Origin: Mangrovimonas sp. ST2L15
Lineage (GTDB): Bacteria > Bacteroidota > Bacteroidia > Flavobacteriales > Flavobacteriaceae
Reading direction: 5' to 3'
Length of the DNA: 64,000 bases
Assembly: GCF_001280515.1 (NCBI RefSeq)
Contig: NZ_LBIQ01000030.1
Coordinates: 310,001 to 374,000, forward strand
Positions 1 to 8,382 of the stretch are shown here, one piece after another; within the stretch, counting starts at the first letter, position 1; every line of letters begins with the position of its first letter. Made by a program: the position numbers and the translations under genes. The notes beneath the pieces were generated by a model that did no database searches, was not told the origin of the DNA, and saw nothing but the letters and a program-made list of their open reading frames with translations.

Positions 1-298
1 ATACATTAAACCGACTTAACAATGCATCTTGCTCACCTGTTTTAGCGATCTCACCTAGCAAACGATGTAATTCCTGGGCACCACGACCACCCAAAAGCGC
101 GATGTTAATATCGCCTTCTTTTTCGGCTGCAGTTGCATATAATTCCTGCAACATGGCTTGTCCCACAGCTGCTTCGGAAGGCAGCACAGTTGGCGTTATT
201 CCATGATCTACCACTTGAAACTTTGAAGTATCTAAATGAGACAACCACAAATTATTATTTTCTTCTTGTCTTGTAAATGGAATTTTATTATCTGTCAT
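1..298 (-). CDS. Partial gene, sugar-phosphate isomerase/deaminase-like (6-phosphogluconolactonase superfamily)
   Basis: The first 99 codons of a minus-strand gene whose C-terminal part lies outside the window. The start is the ATG read from 298. The visible protein begins MTDNKIPFTRQEENN and contains a glycine-rich stretch, ALLGGRGAQELHRLL, that resembles the phosphate-binding loop region of the glucosamine-6-phosphate isomerase/6-phosphogluconolactonase fold. That assignment rests on one loop and overall feel, with the catalytic part missing, so it is tentative. The gene points away from the sigma-factor pair that follows and is separated from it by about 100 bases without a recognisable terminator. 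Confidence 0.5.
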   Translation of the reverse strand, partial: MTDNKIPFTRQEENNNLWLSHLDTSKFQVVDHGITPTVLPSEAAVGQAMLQELYATAAEKEGDINIALLGGRGAQELHRLLGEIAKTGEQDALLSRFNV

Positions 299-402
299 GT
301 CTGTTTTTTATCATTCTATTTAAACCTCAAAAATAAACCTAAATGCCATATTTACCATTTATCTCAAAAAAACCGAAATTTAAGGCCTCAATATTCTCAT
401 GT

Positions 403-2199
403 TTATTCCTCTAAGTATGTATTTAGCTTTTCTAATTCTTGTTTCAAACTAGCGCTATCTAATTCCTTAAAATCCAACTCCATCTCAGATATATCCCTAA
501 CCAATTCCTCTTTCAATCCTAAATAAAAAGTATCTCCCACTTTCCTAATGACCACCAACATAACTTCCTCCTCCTTTGGCAACTCACCAAAATCAAAATA
601 GTTATTGTTTGATTTGCCACGAAGAATGGATTTTATCGACTTAAAAACCAAACTAACCTTGCTTCCGTCGGCATTCTTTAATTTGAATTTATATTTTACT
701 TTTTCCTTTTGACTTTTTACAAAGCGATCACAATTAATCCAACCCAATTTTGAGGTTGCCATCACATATTGAAGAATCTCACTGCTTGAGACCGATGATT
801 TTCCTGATGCTTTGATACTATCTTGTTCCATCCATTTGCGATCAAAACTTTGAACATACAGCGAGTCATCTGCAACTCGAAAGGTACGTCTTGACCGCGT
901 TTTACCCGGAAATTTAAACTCCAAAGGAATAAAATAAGGAACCACAACCTCCTTGTCTCGCTGTTTTGCCGGACTCATTTGCGGTAAAAGGTGAGCCACT
1001 CTTAGCGCCTCTTTACCTAATTTTTTATCCGGTGCATGAGCATACACATTAAAAACATTTCCCTCTGCATCTATTTTAAAAAATACCTTTACAGAAAATT
1101 TCCCAGTAAATTTTAACTCTTCAGCAATACTTAAATTAAACTTCTCTAAAAAGAAGGCCTTCATTTTCTCATTGAAGCAAGATATTAAAGCCTCCCTTCC
1201 TTCTTCTTGACATCCAGGAAAAACAGGGGGCTGCTCAACCAGGTTAAACGGGACTTCAACATAAGCCTCTTCAAATATCTCTGAAACTGGCTCCATGACT
1301 TCCAGATTTTCCAATTCATCTTCCTCCTCTACCAATACCCAATTAACCTCAGAATCTGACCACTCTCCTGTAAACAACTGCATATCCTTTTCCTTCTTTT
1401 TACACGGAAAACTTATTTCTATGGATTGATCAAGTTCTAAATTTTCACCTTCTTTTAAAGCCTCAACAAACAACATGCCTCCAGTTTCCAGAATTTCGCC
1501 TTCTGAGGTTGTTGATAAATTTGCCAACAGCATATCAGATATTTTGTAATATTCCGTAACCCTAAAATCAACAACGCCTTGAACCTTTAATCCTTTAGAA
1601 TTCTTAAAGGAATTGGCTTTAATTTTAATTTGGGTCCCCTCGGGAAGCTTTAAAATTGTGTCCTTTTCAGACAGTAAAACAAAGTGAACCGCATTTTTAA
1701 CTGGCCAATCTACATGGCTACTTTCAACAGAATCTTTAGCATTTGAAATATGCTTATTGCCTTTAAGACTCTTTTTTTCCACAGGAATATCTTCTTTCCT
1801 ATCTATTATGGTATCATTTAAAATAGAATCTATACTTACTGGCGGAACTATAATCGCTTTACTGGGTAGTTCCTTTTTTGGCAGTTGTGAATCTTGGCTA
1901 TTGTTATCATTCGTTTTTAGAACCAACAAATAGACCAACAAAAACCCAACTAATACAGCCGTAATTAAAATTCCGATCTTAAAATACCTCTTTGTCGTAT
2001 ATAACTTCCTAGCTTGTTGAATATCTTTTTTTAACGATGTCCTTTTCACTCCACCTAAGAATGCTTTATGAAAAGCAAAATCATTTTGAAAATCAACATC
2101 TGATTCCAAGTCTTGTTCAAAACTTAATGCCTCCTCATAACTAAGCTGCTCTTTCAAATAAGCTTCAATGGCATCTATATTTTTTGTGAATTTTTCCAT
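403..2199 (-). CDS. Single-pass membrane protein with anti-sigma-like N-terminus and internal TonB-C-like domain
   Basis: A 598-residue protein encoded ten bases after an ECF sigma gene, so probably its anti-sigma or signalling partner. Residues 1-70 are soluble, acidic and resemble the short head of Bacteroidota anti-sigma factors. Residues 74-93 form one hydrophobic helix, putting the rest in the periplasm. Residues 325-430 carry a TonB C-terminal-like domain with the hallmark PPVFPGC and the ending VPYFIPLEFKF. Unusually, about 165 further residues follow this domain. A beta-rich segment at about 170-290 (PEGTQIKIKANSF) sits between helix and TonB-like domain. The head lacks an obvious zinc-binding His-Cys-Cys set, so anti-sigma activity is inferred from position and topology only. 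Start at the ATG read from 2199; stop TAA. Confidence 0.7.
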   Translation of the reverse strand: MEKFTKNIDAIEAYLKEQLSYEEALSFEQDLESDVDFQNDFAFHKAFLGGVKRTSLKKDIQQARKLYTTKRYFKIGILITAVLVGFLLVYLLVLKTNDNNSQDSQLPKKELPSKAIIVPPVSIDSILNDTIIDRKEDIPVEKKSLKGNKHISNAKDSVESSHVDWPVKNAVHFVLLSEKDTILKLPEGTQIKIKANSFKNSKGLKVQGVVDFRVTEYYKISDMLLANLSTTSEGEILETGGMLFVEALKEGENLELDQSIEISFPCKKKEKDMQLFTGEWSDSEVNWVLVEEEDELENLEVMEPVSEIFEEAYVEVPFNLVEQPPVFPGCQEEGREALISCFNEKMKAFFLEKFNLSIAEELKFTGKFSVKVFFKIDAEGNVFNVYAHAPDKKLGKEALRVAHLLPQMSPAKQRDKEVVVPYFIPLEFKFPGKTRSRRTFRVADDSLYVQSFDRKWMEQDSIKASGKSSVSSSEILQYVMATSKLGWINCDRFVKSQKEKVKYKFKLKNADGSKVSLVFKSIKSILRGKSNNNYFDFGELPKEEEVMLVVIRKVGDTFYLGLKEELVRDISEMELDFKELDSASLKQELEKLNTYLEE

Positions 2200-2209
2200 G
2201 GTTTCTGAA

Positions 2210-2776
2210 TTAAGAATGATTGGTAATTAAAGTTTCATAAATGCTCTTAACTTTCTTAAGGCATTTATACTTTTGATTCTTGGCAATTTTTTCAGATTTG
2301 AACTGCATATGTGTTGCAATAACTTTAAAAGACCAATCTTTCAAGTAAAACAGTTGCAGCAATTGCCGACATCGATTTCCTAATTCAGAGAATGCTTTCT
2401 CTGCTAATTTGTATTTCCTTTCCTCCAAAACATCTTGGAACATTTCGGTTTCTTCCTTTGAAAAATCCATAAGCTCCTGTTTTGAATATCCCTTTTGGAT
2501 ATCCTTCCAAACAAAACGTGATACAGAATATAAATAAGTGTAAAATGAAGAAATAAGTTTGAAATTTGTCTTTTCTAAATTGCGATGCAAGATGATTAGT
2601 GCTTCTTGAAACACATCTTGAGCATCATTTTTAGTGCCTCCTTTAGACAAAATAAGCTTCTCAATCCTAGGGTAAAGGGCGTAAAGTTTTAGAAAGGCTT
2701 TCTCCTCTTGACCATTTTTAAAAAGAGCCAATATCTTTTTATCATTCATAAGGTTGTTTTTCTTATTAATGGTCAA
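2210..2776 (-). CDS. ECF-type RNA polymerase sigma factor (sigma-70 family)
   Basis: 188 residues, usual for an ECF sigma factor. The region-2 core is visible around residues 45-95 (NDAQDVFQEALIILHRN, then SFYTYLYSVSRFVWKD) and a region-4 helix-turn-helix at about 130-180 (LGNRCRQLLQLFYLKDWSF, VIATHMQF). It would direct polymerase to a small regulon that probably includes the adjacent membrane protein. The ATG at 2776 gives nine residues before a second Met (codon at 2749, MNDKKIL) that looks equally good. It lies 34 bases after the DnaJ-like gene on the same strand and could be read through from it or from its own promoter. Confidence 0.85.
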   Translation of the reverse strand: MTINKKNNLMNDKKILALFKNGQEEKAFLKLYALYPRIEKLILSKGGTKNDAQDVFQEALIILHRNLEKTNFKLISSFYTYLYSVSRFVWKDIQKGYSKQELMDFSKEETEMFQDVLEERKYKLAEKAFSELGNRCRQLLQLFYLKDWSFKVIATHMQFKSEKIAKNQKYKCLKKVKSIYETLITNHS

Positions 2777-2810
2777 ATAGACAAAAGGTCTCCTTTAAAT
2801 ATCCATTTTT

Positions 2811-3599
2811 TTAAAATCCTTTTTCTTTTTGAAGTTGTTCGTAAGCCTGTTGTACCTGCCTAAATTTCTCTTCGGCTCCTTCTTGGTGCTCCTTCCCTAA
2901 ATGGGCCACCCGATCGGGATGGTATTTTTTGGCCATTTTTCTATATGCGGCTTTTATCTCTTCTACAGAAGCATTTTTATCAATTTCCAAGATTTTATAG
3001 GCATGGTTCACACTGTTATAAAACATCTCCTTAATGCTTTCAAAATCTCTAGAGCTCACCCCTAAATAACCAGAAATGGTATAGATTTGCTTGACTTCAG
3101 CCTCGGTGACATGTTCATCGGCTTTAGCAATACCAAATAAAAAGTGAATGAGTTGAAGTCTGGAGGGATGATCCATCATCCGTTGAATTTGCATACAGAC
3201 CTGTCTTGTAGAAATATCTTGTTGGTTAATATTTTTAAACAGCTTAAAGGCGTGGTTTGCCCGTTCCTTACCATACATGTTAGCAAAATATTGACGCACA
3301 AAATTCAGCTCTCTTTGATCTTGATGGTTATCAGCCTTAATCACTACAGATGCCAAAATCAATAAACTCACCTCAAAATCTCCGGAGGTAGTTTTAGGTT
3401 GGGCTTCCCTTTCATAATTAGGCATTTTGCGGTATCTAGGTCGTTCTCTTTTTCTGGGCTCCCCTTCTCCCAAATAGGGAAATCCATCACCATCTGCCAT
3501 CGAATCTACAACCGACCCCAAGGCCAATCCAATAATTGCTCCTATAGGTCCGCCAAAAGACCAACCCAAAGCAGCTCCAAGCCATTTTGAAATACTCAT
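2811..3599 (-). CDS. TerB-like and DnaJ-domain protein (DjlA-like co-chaperone)
   Basis: About 262 residues from the chosen start MSISKWLG; an upstream in-frame Met at 3611 adds four residues. A glycine-rich hydrophobic N-terminus ([18 protein letters not shown]) suggests membrane association. A helical TerB-like region follows at about 75-185 ([19 protein letters not shown], then [15 protein letters not shown]). The C-terminus is a J domain with the invariant HPD motif in [12 protein letters not shown], which stimulates the ATPase of DnaK-type chaperones. This order matches the DjlA family. It is divergently placed from the bacilliredoxin gene and lies upstream of the sigma-factor pair. Confidence 0.85.
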   Translation of the reverse strand: MSISKWLGAALGWSFGGPIGAIIGLALGSVVDSMADGDGFPYLGEGEPRKRERPRYRKMPNYEREAQPKTTSGDFEVSLLILASVVIKADNHQDQRELNFVRQYFANMYGKERANHAFKLFKNINQQDISTRQVCMQIQRMMDHPSRLQLIHFLFGIAKADEHVTEAEVKQIYTISGYLGVSSRDFESIKEMFYNSVNHAYKILEIDKNASVEEIKAAYRKMAKKYHPDRVAHLGKEHQEGAEEKFRQVQQAYEQLQKEKGF

Positions 3600-3675
3600 G
3601 GAAACTATCAATTTAATTTATAGGTAAATATACTATTTGTTAGTAGAATGCTTCTGCCATTTATTACACAATTGG

Positions 3676-3683
3676 TATCTTTG
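3676..3683 (+). promoter_or_regulatory. Candidate -7 box for the bacilliredoxin gene
   Basis: TATCTTTG matches the Bacteroidota -7 consensus TAnnTTTG and lies 33 bases before the ATG. I do not see a TTTG -33 box at the usual distance, so this is half a promoter by sequence. Confidence 0.5.
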
Positions 3684-3716
3684 CCCCACAATTATTAATC
3701 ATAAAAAATTAAATAT

Positions 3717-4127
3717 ATGTATCCAGCAGAATTAGTAAAACCAATGCGCGAAGATTTAACCAATGTTGGGTTTGAGGAATTGCATACTGTAGAAGCTGTT
3801 GATGCTGCTATAGCCAAAGAGGGAACTACATTGGTAGTAGTCAACTCTGTTTGTGGTTGTGCGGCAGCAAACGCACGTCCTGGGGCAAGAATGAGTTTGC
3901 AAAATGCTAAAACGCCTGATCATTTGGTGACCGTTTTTGCAGGTGTAGATAAAGATGCAACAACTAAAGCTAGAGAATATATGATTCCTTTCCCTCCAAG
4001 CTCTCCTAGTATGGCCTTGTTTAAGGATGGTGAATTGGTTCATATGCTAGAGCGTCATCACATTGAAGGAAGACCAGCAGAAATGATTGCTGACAACTTA
4101 ATGGATGCCTACAACGAGCATTGCTAG
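3717..4127 (+). CDS. Bacilliredoxin, BrxA/BrxB (YphP/YqiW) family
   Basis: 136 residues, the usual length of this thioredoxin-fold family. The conserved CGC active site is present (Cys46, Gly47, Cys48 within NSVCGCAAANARPG), as is the C-terminal HMLERHHIEGRPAEMIA. In Bacillus these proteins remove bacillithiol from oxidised cysteines of target proteins; in Bacteroidota the family is widespread and its thiol partner is presumed rather than shown here. It stands alone, with a clear promoter box upstream and a strong terminator directly after the stop, so it is probably monocistronic and well expressed. Confidence 0.92.
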   Translation: MYPAELVKPMREDLTNVGFEELHTVEAVDAAIAKEGTTLVVVNSVCGCAAANARPGARMSLQNAKTPDHLVTVFAGVDKDATTKAREYMIPFPPSSPSMALFKDGELVHMLERHHIEGRPAEMIADNLMDAYNEHC

Positions 4128-4148
4128 ATTTAAAATCTAAAAAAAATT

Positions 4149-4177
4149 AAAGCCACATTGATATGTGGCTTTTTTTT
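4149..4177 (+). terminator. Rho-independent terminator after the bacilliredoxin gene
   Basis: Perfect 10-bp stem AAAGCCACAT / ATGTGGCTTT with the loop TGAT, running into a T tract, 21 bases after the stop codon. Confidence 0.9.
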
Positions 4178-4205
4178 GTTTCCAATTTTGGACTAACTTT
4201 GGCCC

Positions 4206-4943
4206 ATGCAAAAAATACTAGCTTATCCCTTAACTGTTTTATACTTTCTGTTTTTTGGGCTGACCTTAATTGTTTTTCATCCCATTCAATGGGTCTGCTT
4301 TAATGTTTTTGGTTATCAAGCGCATAAAATAAGCGTTGATTGGTTGCAGTTTTTTCTGATGCGCTCCATGAATGTTTTAGGAACTACTTATACGTTTCAT
4401 AACGACTATGACATTGATACCAACCAACCTCTAATCATTGTCGCCAACCACCAAAGCATGTATGATATTTCTCCCATTTTATGGCATATGAGAAAACATC
4501 ATCCAAAATTCATCAGTAAGATTGAATTGGGAAAAGGAATTCCCAGTGTGTCCTATAATTTAAGACATGGTGGCTCTGTTTTGATCGACCGAAAAAATCC
4601 AAGGCAATCTATTCCTGCCATTATGAAATTTGGGGAGTATATCGAGAGCAACAATCGGGCTGCGGTGATTTTCCCAGAAGGAACTAGAAGCAAAGATGGA
4701 ACTCCTAAAAAATTTCAAACCAAAGGCTTGGAGATGTTATTCAAAAAAATACCATCTGCAACCATTGTGCCCATCACCATTAATAACTCCTGGAAAACGT
4801 TAAAATATGGGAAATTCCCTATGGGATTGGGTGCAAAAATCTCTTTAACCGTTCATAAGCCCATTAAATTGGCTACCTTTGAAAATAGGGAGAATTTGGT
4901 TTCTACAATAGAAGAAACCATTACCTCTGGAATTCAATACTAA
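4206..4943 (+). CDS. plsC: 1-acyl-sn-glycerol-3-phosphate acyltransferase
   Basis: 245 residues. Adds the second acyl chain to lysophosphatidic acid, giving phosphatidic acid, at the inner membrane. The catalytic HX4D motif is NHQSMYD (His82, Asp87) and the substrate-binding FPEGTRS motif follows at about residue 155. Hydrophobic N-terminal segment at about 8-32 anchors it. It is followed after 12 bases by an acyl-ACP desaturase, so the pair probably acts on membrane lipid composition. A TAACTTTG box ends only five bases before the ATG. A second, unrelated-looking PlsC-family gene lies at 50.0 kb, so the exact substrate of each is not certain. Confidence 0.88.
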   Translation: MQKILAYPLTVLYFLFFGLTLIVFHPIQWVCFNVFGYQAHKISVDWLQFFLMRSMNVLGTTYTFHNDYDIDTNQPLIIVANHQSMYDISPILWHMRKHHPKFISKIELGKGIPSVSYNLRHGGSVLIDRKNPRQSIPAIMKFGEYIESNNRAAVIFPEGTRSKDGTPKKFQTKGLEMLFKKIPSATIVPITINNSWKTLKYGKFPMGLGAKISLTVHKPIKLATFENRENLVSTIEETITSGIQY

Positions 4944-4955
4944 AACCTCATAATT

Positions 4956-5948
4956 ATGTCTTTAAAAAATGTAAGACTGGAAGTGATGCAGTTCTTGGAA
5001 AAAGACGTGGATTCACTCATCGAAAAATATCTTATCCCCATAGATAGCATTTGGCAACCTACCGATTTTCTGCCAAACTCAGAAAAAGACTCCTTCTTGA
5101 ACGAAGTGGAAGAAATTAGAGAACTCTCAAAAGAATTACCCTATGACTTTTGGGTGGTACTTGTTGGAGATATGATCACCGAAGAGGCTTTGCCTACCTA
5201 TGAATCCTGGTTGATGGATGTAGAAGGTGTAGACCAAGTGGGCAGAAATTCGTGGTCTAAATGGGTACGCCATTGGACCGCTGAAGAAAACCGCCATGGT
5301 GATGTGTTGAACAAATATTTATATCTCTCAGGAAGAGTCAACATGAAGGAAGTTGAAAAAACAACACAATACCTAATTGCTGACGGATTTGACATTGGAA
5401 CCGATCGAGATCCTTATAAAAATTTCCTTTATACCAGTTTTCAAGAATTGGCCACCTATATTTCACATAATCGAGTCGCTCAAATTGCCAAGAAAAAAGG
5501 CAATATTAAGCTGTCCAGAATGTGTAAAATCATCTCAGGTGACGAAATGAGACACCACAATGCCTATTGTGAGTTTGTAGAACGTATTTTTAAGGTGGAT
5601 CCTAGCAACATGATGTTGGCTTTCCACCACATGATGAAGTTAAAAATTACTATGCCAGCTCATTTCTTAAGAGAAACTGGGCAAAGCATTGGTCAAGCTT
5701 TTGAAGAATTTTCTAATACAGCACAACGTTTGGGTGTTTACACCTCTAAAGATTACGTTGACATTTTGGAAAAACTTCTTGTACGCTGGGAAATTGATAA
5801 AATTGGAAACCTCAACGATGAAGCTGAAAAAGCTAGGGACTATCTTATGAACCTACCAGCTAGATTAACCCGATTGGCTGAACGCATGAAAATCCCAAAT
5901 GAACCTTATCAGTTTAAATGGGTTGAACCAGCTGCATTAAAAAGCTAA
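4956..5948 (+). CDS. Acyl-ACP desaturase (ferritin-like di-iron family)
   Basis: 330 residues, typical of the plant-type soluble stearoyl-ACP desaturase family. Di-iron ligand motifs are visible: EENRHGD (Glu110, Glu111, His114) and GDEMRHHN (Glu197, His200), plus ITEEALPTY and SFQELATY supplying the remaining carboxylates. It introduces a double bond into acyl chains on ACP using oxygen and ferredoxin. Placement directly after plsC suggests a shared role in membrane fluidity. Its electron donor is not encoded beside it; a small ferredoxin lies far away at 37.6 kb but has a different context. Confidence 0.88.
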   Translation: MSLKNVRLEVMQFLEKDVDSLIEKYLIPIDSIWQPTDFLPNSEKDSFLNEVEEIRELSKELPYDFWVVLVGDMITEEALPTYESWLMDVEGVDQVGRNSWSKWVRHWTAEENRHGDVLNKYLYLSGRVNMKEVEKTTQYLIADGFDIGTDRDPYKNFLYTSFQELATYISHNRVAQIAKKKGNIKLSRMCKIISGDEMRHHNAYCEFVERIFKVDPSNMMLAFHHMMKLKITMPAHFLRETGQSIGQAFEEFSNTAQRLGVYTSKDYVDILEKLLVRWEIDKIGNLNDEAEKARDYLMNLPARLTRLAERMKIPNEPYQFKWVEPAALKS

Positions 5949-5962
5949 ACATCTCTTTCTTT

Positions 5963-6613
5963 TTGGAACAAGAGCTTATAAAAAAAACTGAAGCGTTTGT
6001 AAAGCAGGAATTACAACATGCCGAAGGAGGCCACGATTGGTTTCACATCGAGCGTGTATATAAAAACAGCCTCTTGATAGCCAAAACCGAAAATGTCAAT
6101 CATTTAATTGTTGCCTTGTCTGCATTACTTCATGACATTGCCGACAGTAAATTTCACGATGGCAATGAATCTATAGGTCCTGAAAAAGCTGAAAACTTTC
6201 TCAGGACCTTACATTTAGATCAAACCTATATTGATCATATTGTTCAAATTATCAAGAACATTTCGTTTAAAGGAGGAAATTTTCATCCCAATTTTCATTC
6301 AGCAGAGTTGGAAGTTGTTCAGGATGCTGACCGCCTGGATGCTATCGGGGCCATAGGAATTGCCAGAACCTTTAATTATGGTGGGTTTAAAAACAGGAAA
6401 ATTTATGATCCTGAAGTAAAACCTCAACTCAATATGACCAAGGAAGCTTATAAAAAATCTGAAGCTCCAACTATCAACCATTTCTATGAAAAGCTTTTAC
6501 TTCTCAAAGACCGTATGAATACGGAAACAGGAAAAAAACTGGCTCAAAAGCGACATGATTTTATGGTTGATTACCTCAACCAATTTTATTCCGAATGGAA
6601 TGGTACGGTTTAG
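5963..6613 (+). CDS. HD-domain phosphohydrolase (YedJ-like), TTG start
   Basis: 216 residues. Metal-binding HD signature LLHDIAD (His58, Asp59) with an upstream His in HDWFHIERV and a later Asp in VVQDADRLDAIGAIG, the pattern of the YedJ-like branch of HD hydrolases. Substrate unknown; members act on nucleotides or phosphoesters. The only start that keeps the whole N-terminal helix is TTG at 5963, 14 bases after the desaturase stop; there is no ATG upstream in frame before that stop. It ends overlapping the convergent AraC gene by four bases. Confidence 0.85.
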   Translation: MEQELIKKTEAFVKQELQHAEGGHDWFHIERVYKNSLLIAKTENVNHLIVALSALLHDIADSKFHDGNESIGPEKAENFLRTLHLDQTYIDHIVQIIKNISFKGGNFHPNFHSAELEVVQDADRLDAIGAIGIARTFNYGGFKNRKIYDPEVKPQLNMTKEAYKKSEAPTINHFYEKLLLLKDRMNTETGKKLAQKRHDFMVDYLNQFYSEWNGTV

Positions 6614-7494
6614 TACTGAATAATGTGTTTAATTTCTGCGCGATATTTGGAGGCGCTCTTTCCCGTAATTTCCTTAAACAGTTTATTGAAGTGTGAGAAG
6701 TTATTAAAACCACTTTCAAAACAAACATCAGTAATACTCAGCTGACTTTCGTTTAATAACTTGGTTGCGTGCACTACGCGATACTCATTGACCAGTCTCG
6801 TAAAGGTTTTCCCTGTTGCCTTTTTCAAATACCTACAAAATGCTGGTTCAGTCATACTCACCTTATCTGCAATTTCCTCTAAGGAGATGGCTCTTTTGAA
6901 GTTGTTGTTGATGAATTTGAAAATGATATTTAGCTTTTCATTGTCCTTAGGTTCTGTCTCAAAAGCAAACCCATCCACGTTCAAAAGAGTGTAATCTTTG
7001 GAAAGCCCCAGTTCATTGAGTATTTCCAATAGCTTGATGATTCTTTCAAAACCTTCAAAGGTAACTAGACTTTGTATCTTAGGCCCCACTTCCTTTTTTG
7101 TTTCAGGTTTAAATAAAATACCCTGCTTTGCTCGTTCCAATAACTGCTTGATATTGGTCATTTCAGGTTTATCAAAAAACAAGTCCCCCAAAAAATCAGG
7201 TTTGAATTGAATAATGGTTTCAGAACCATTACTGGTCAAACGATCTGTAAACCCATAGTGCGGTAAATTTGAACCTAAAAGCATTAACTGACTATTGTTA
7301 AAATAAGACAGGTGGTTTCCAATATGACGCTTCCCTTTCCCTTTATTGACATAAACCAGCTCAATCTCTGGGTGAAAATGCCATTTTCCATTACTCTTTT
7401 TAATCACATCATTAATGGCTTCGGTATGATGCCTTACCAAAATAGAGTTACCAAAACCTGTTGTAACCTTTTCGTATGTAGCCTTTATTTTCAT
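6610..7494 (-). CDS. AraC-family transcriptional regulator with cupin sensor domain
   Basis: 294 residues. The N-terminal half contains a cupin-like pattern (GKWHFHPEIELVYVNKGKG) for ligand sensing. The C-terminal 100 residues hold the two helix-turn-helix units of AraC proteins (ISLEEIADKVSMTEPAFCR and SITDVCFESGFNNFSHFN). Ligand unknown; the fold is typical of sugar or small-metabolite regulators. It diverges from the secreted protein gene at 7702, a possible target. Its leader has a near-perfect Shine-Dalgarno sequence, rare in this window. Three-prime end overlaps the HD gene. Confidence 0.88.
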   Translation of the reverse strand: MKIKATYEKVTTGFGNSILVRHHTEAINDVIKKSNGKWHFHPEIELVYVNKGKGKRHIGNHLSYFNNSQLMLLGSNLPHYGFTDRLTSNGSETIIQFKPDFLGDLFFDKPEMTNIKQLLERAKQGILFKPETKKEVGPKIQSLVTFEGFERIIKLLEILNELGLSKDYTLLNVDGFAFETEPKDNEKLNIIFKFINNNFKRAISLEEIADKVSMTEPAFCRYLKKATGKTFTRLVNEYRVVHATKLLNESQLSITDVCFESGFNNFSHFNKLFKEITGKSASKYRAEIKHIIQY

Positions 7495-7500
7495 TTCAGA

Positions 7501-7509
7501 TCTCCTTTC
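7501..7509 (-). promoter_or_regulatory. Unusually strong Shine-Dalgarno sequence
   Basis: On the minus strand the AraC leader reads GAAAGGAGATCTGAAATG, placing AAGGAG seven to eight bases before the start codon. Most genes of this window have no such motif, as is normal in Bacteroidota. Confidence 0.55.
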
Positions 7510-7537
7510 GCTGCAAAATTAAAATTTACTCGAACTG

Positions 7538-7545
7538 CAAAAATA
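7538..7545 (-). promoter_or_regulatory. Candidate -7 box for the AraC gene at 6610-7494
   Basis: Minus-strand TATTTTTG matches TAnnTTTG about 44 bases before the start codon. No well-spaced -33 box is visible. Confidence 0.4.
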
Positions 7546-7636
7546 TGGTTTTTTAACAACTATATATACTATTTTAACCCTACAACGTTTTCGTTTATTT
7601 ATTGATGTTAATTTAGCATATAAATTTGAAAAAACT

Positions 7637-7671
7637 GTTGTTTTTATCTGCTCATTTAGCCTCTAAATTTG
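7637..7671 (+). promoter_or_regulatory. Candidate promoter for the secreted protein gene at 7702
   Basis: GTTG at 7637-7640 and TAAATTTG at 7664-7671 are 23 bases apart, at the upper end of the accepted spacing for Bacteroidota promoters. Transcription would begin near 7676, downstream of an in-frame ATG at 7669, which supports translation from 7702. Confidence 0.5.
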
Positions 7672-7701
7672 CCCCATGTGAAACCCATAAATCTCACTGT
7701 T

Positions 7702-8301
7702 ATGAAAAAAGTACTTAAAAACAGCTTAATATTGGTAGCCGTATTTACTACCTTCTTAAGCTTCGGAAATGATTTTCCGCCATTGGCTAAAAAAAGAGCC
7801 GTAAAAGAAACCTATGTGACCTTTAAAGATGTTAAAAAAGGTGCAACATTAACCTTAAAGGATAACGATAATGAAGTTATCTATCTTGAGAAAATTCTTT
7901 TGTCGGGTACTTACGAGAAAAAATTTGATCTTTCTTTACTTCCTTCAGGAGAGTACTATTTTGAATTGGAAAAAGACATTGAAATAAAGACCAAACCATT
8001 TACAGTCACTTTTCAAGAGGTAACATTCCACGACAAAGAAGAAAGCCAATTCCATAAACCAATAGTTAGAATTGAAGAAGAGAAAGTGTTTATTTCTCAG
8101 TTGTCCCTTAAAAAGGAACCTCTTAAAATAGAGCTTTATTATGACGGGAATGGCAAGAACAATGAATTGGTTTATTCTGAAAAACTATCAAACGACATTA
8201 TCTTGGAGAGAATTTTGAAACTTTCTAAAAATGAAAAAGGAAACTACAAATTAGTTATGTATTCAGAAGGACACGAATACATCGAAAAATTTAGTTTATA
8301 A
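7702..8301 (+). CDS. Secreted protein of unknown function
   Basis: 199 residues from MKKVLKNSLILVAVF, which gives a clean signal peptide of about 22 residues; an upstream in-frame Met at 7669 would spoil it and lies before the predicted transcript start. The mature part is rich in Lys, Glu and beta-prone sequence. It contains GEYYFELEKDIEIKTKPF and, near the end, a region like an immunoglobulin-type strand pattern (GNYKLVMYSEGHEYIEKF). I do not recognise the family. Similar short proteins in flavobacteria are periplasmic or surface linked. It diverges from an AraC regulator and ends before a bidirectional terminator. Confidence 0.7.
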   Translation: MKKVLKNSLILVAVFTTFLSFGNDFPPLAKKRAVKETYVTFKDVKKGATLTLKDNDNEVIYLEKILLSGTYEKKFDLSLLPSGEYYFELEKDIEIKTKPFTVTFQEVTFHDKEESQFHKPIVRIEEEKVFISQLSLKKEPLKIELYYDGNGKNNELVYSEKLSNDIILERILKLSKNEKGNYKLVMYSEGHEYIEKFSL

Positions 8302-8351
8302 GTCTGTTTTTGAATTTAAATTAGTGTGTGAAACGCTTATTGATTTTGAGT

Positions 8352-8379
8352 AAAAACCCCGAAGGATCGGGGTTTTTTT
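8352..8379. terminator. Bidirectional terminator
   Basis: Perfect 11-bp stem AAAAACCCCGA / TCGGGGTTTTT with a four-base loop, with A on one side and T on the other, between convergent genes. It can end transcripts from both directions. Confidence 0.9.
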
Positions 8380-8382
8380 ATT

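Noticed and set aside
236-526. 96-residue plus-strand frame at the left end
   Set aside because: Spans the starts and ends of two minus-strand genes and has a random-looking composition.
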